Source: a virus. Taken from it: DNA of 20,378 bases. This document shows, piece by piece, positions 20,034-20,378 of the stretch. The translations under genes and the position numbers were made by a program. Position 1 is the first letter of the stretch. Every line of letters starts with the position of its first letter. Location of the stretch: IMG/VR virus record IMGVR_UViG_3300030107_002353, positions 1-20,378 of that record. One strand, 5' to 3'. The notes beneath the pieces are model-generated. The model was given only the letters and a program-made list of their open reading frames with translations, was not told the DNA's origin and searched no databases.

Positions 20034-20378
20034 CTAAAAGAGAGATTGCTGAGTGTGATTGTGGTCGCAGGGCTGTTTCTTTTTGACTTTCATTAGTTTG
20101 TTTCCCATTTGCCTAACCTCTGGGATAAACATTCCTGTTTCTTTTTCGATCCAATCTGCAACTAAATGTCTATGACAAAATTCACTAGGCTTGCACCAAC
20201 AAAGCAAAACAGGAATAACTTTTGAAGATTGCTCATCAGAATATCCTCGTCTGATCGCTCTTTCGTAGACCATTTTATTAGCCTTATTGACTATTTCAAA
20301 CGGATCTAATTTTGAAAGAAGCTTGGCATATTTTGGCCTGTATTCTGGCTCAGGATCGTTTTTAAACCCTCTAGGATT
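20034..20378 (-). CDS. DUF488-type protein, 5' end outside the window (partial)
   Basis: The frame is open from the right edge to the stop at 20034, giving 114 residues. An internal Met at 20273 is not the start, because family sequence continues upstream of it (PEYRPKYAKLLSKLDPFEIV). The block VIPVLLCWCKPSEFCHRHLV followed by ADWIEKETG is the conserved DUF488 end (LLC, CHR). The biochemical role of DUF488 is not well established; such genes occur in phages and bacteria. The C-terminus is KKKQPCDHNHTQQSLF. Its last five residues, QQSLF, match the sliding-clamp-binding pattern Q-x-S-L-F, which would place it at the replication fork. That reading is inference. Confidence 0.75.
   Translation of the reverse strand, partial: NPRGFKNDPEPEYRPKYAKLLSKLDPFEIVNKANKMVYERAIRRGYSDEQSSKVIPVLLCWCKPSEFCHRHLVADWIEKETGMFIPEVRQMGNKLMKVKKKQPCDHNHTQQSLF

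Noticed and set aside
19895-20086. Rightward hydrophobic frame across promoter P1
   Set aside because: It begins at a non-ATG codon, runs through the P1 promoter and into the DUF488 gene, and reads the AT-rich promoter as Ile/Leu; most likely not coding.
1-20378. tRNA genes, CRISPR arrays, insertion sequences, integrase or attachment sites
   Set aside because: I saw no cloverleaf-like sequence, regularly spaced repeats, transposase motifs or tyrosine/serine recombinase motifs.

Overview
The window looks like part of an AT-rich tailed-phage (or prophage) genome with a lambda-like siphovirus tail module. The fibre genes have N-termini of a type I associate with marine phages, such as cyanophages and pelagiphages. 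That host assignment is an inference from protein style only. No host gene, integrase, terminase, portal, capsid or lysis gene is visible. Almost everything is read leftward (minus strand), so gene order below runs from high to low coordinates.

Right end, 20378 to 17304 (early or accessory region). A DUF488-type gene enters from outside the window. It is followed by a string of small unrecognised genes, mostly joined by ATGA or short overlaps. Two near-identical 39-bp promoter/operator blocks (19935-19973 and 18241-18279) drive the genes below them, and two strong hairpin terminators (19658-19697 and 17785-17821) divide the region into short transcription units. A ribbon-helix-helix (RHH) regulator (17575-17751) is overlapped tail to tail by a rightward 64-residue gene that has its own TATAAT box and GGAGG ribosome site.

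Middle, 17303 to 13772 (DNA recombination). Small genes lead into a winged-helix protein, a RecB/Cas4-type PD-(D/E)XK nuclease, a RusA-like Holliday junction resolvase, an ERF single-strand annealing protein, and a small protein with an SSB-like C-terminal tip. Together these form a plausible nuclease, annealing protein, SSB and resolvase set. The annealing gene has a third copy of the shared promoter.

Left, 13464 to 1 (tail). After one rightward coiled-coil gene (13510-13824) and a small leftward gene come the tape measure, then homologues of lambda M and L, a gpK split into separate MPN and NlpC/P60 proteins, then I and J. The left end is an array of fibre genes alternating with small DQLD-type or NTP-type proteins, nearly all coupled by stop/start overlaps. 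The last fibre gene runs off the left edge.

The most unusual feature is a dispersed promoter plus leader cassette. Three promoters share a TTGAC(A/T) box, a 17-nt spacer and the core TATTCTTATTAA-ATTA (P3 matches this as TTATTCTTATTAATATTA). Four genes, including the one behind each promoter, have a CAAAAA(A)CCACA motif directly before the ATG in place of a Shine-Dalgarno sequence.
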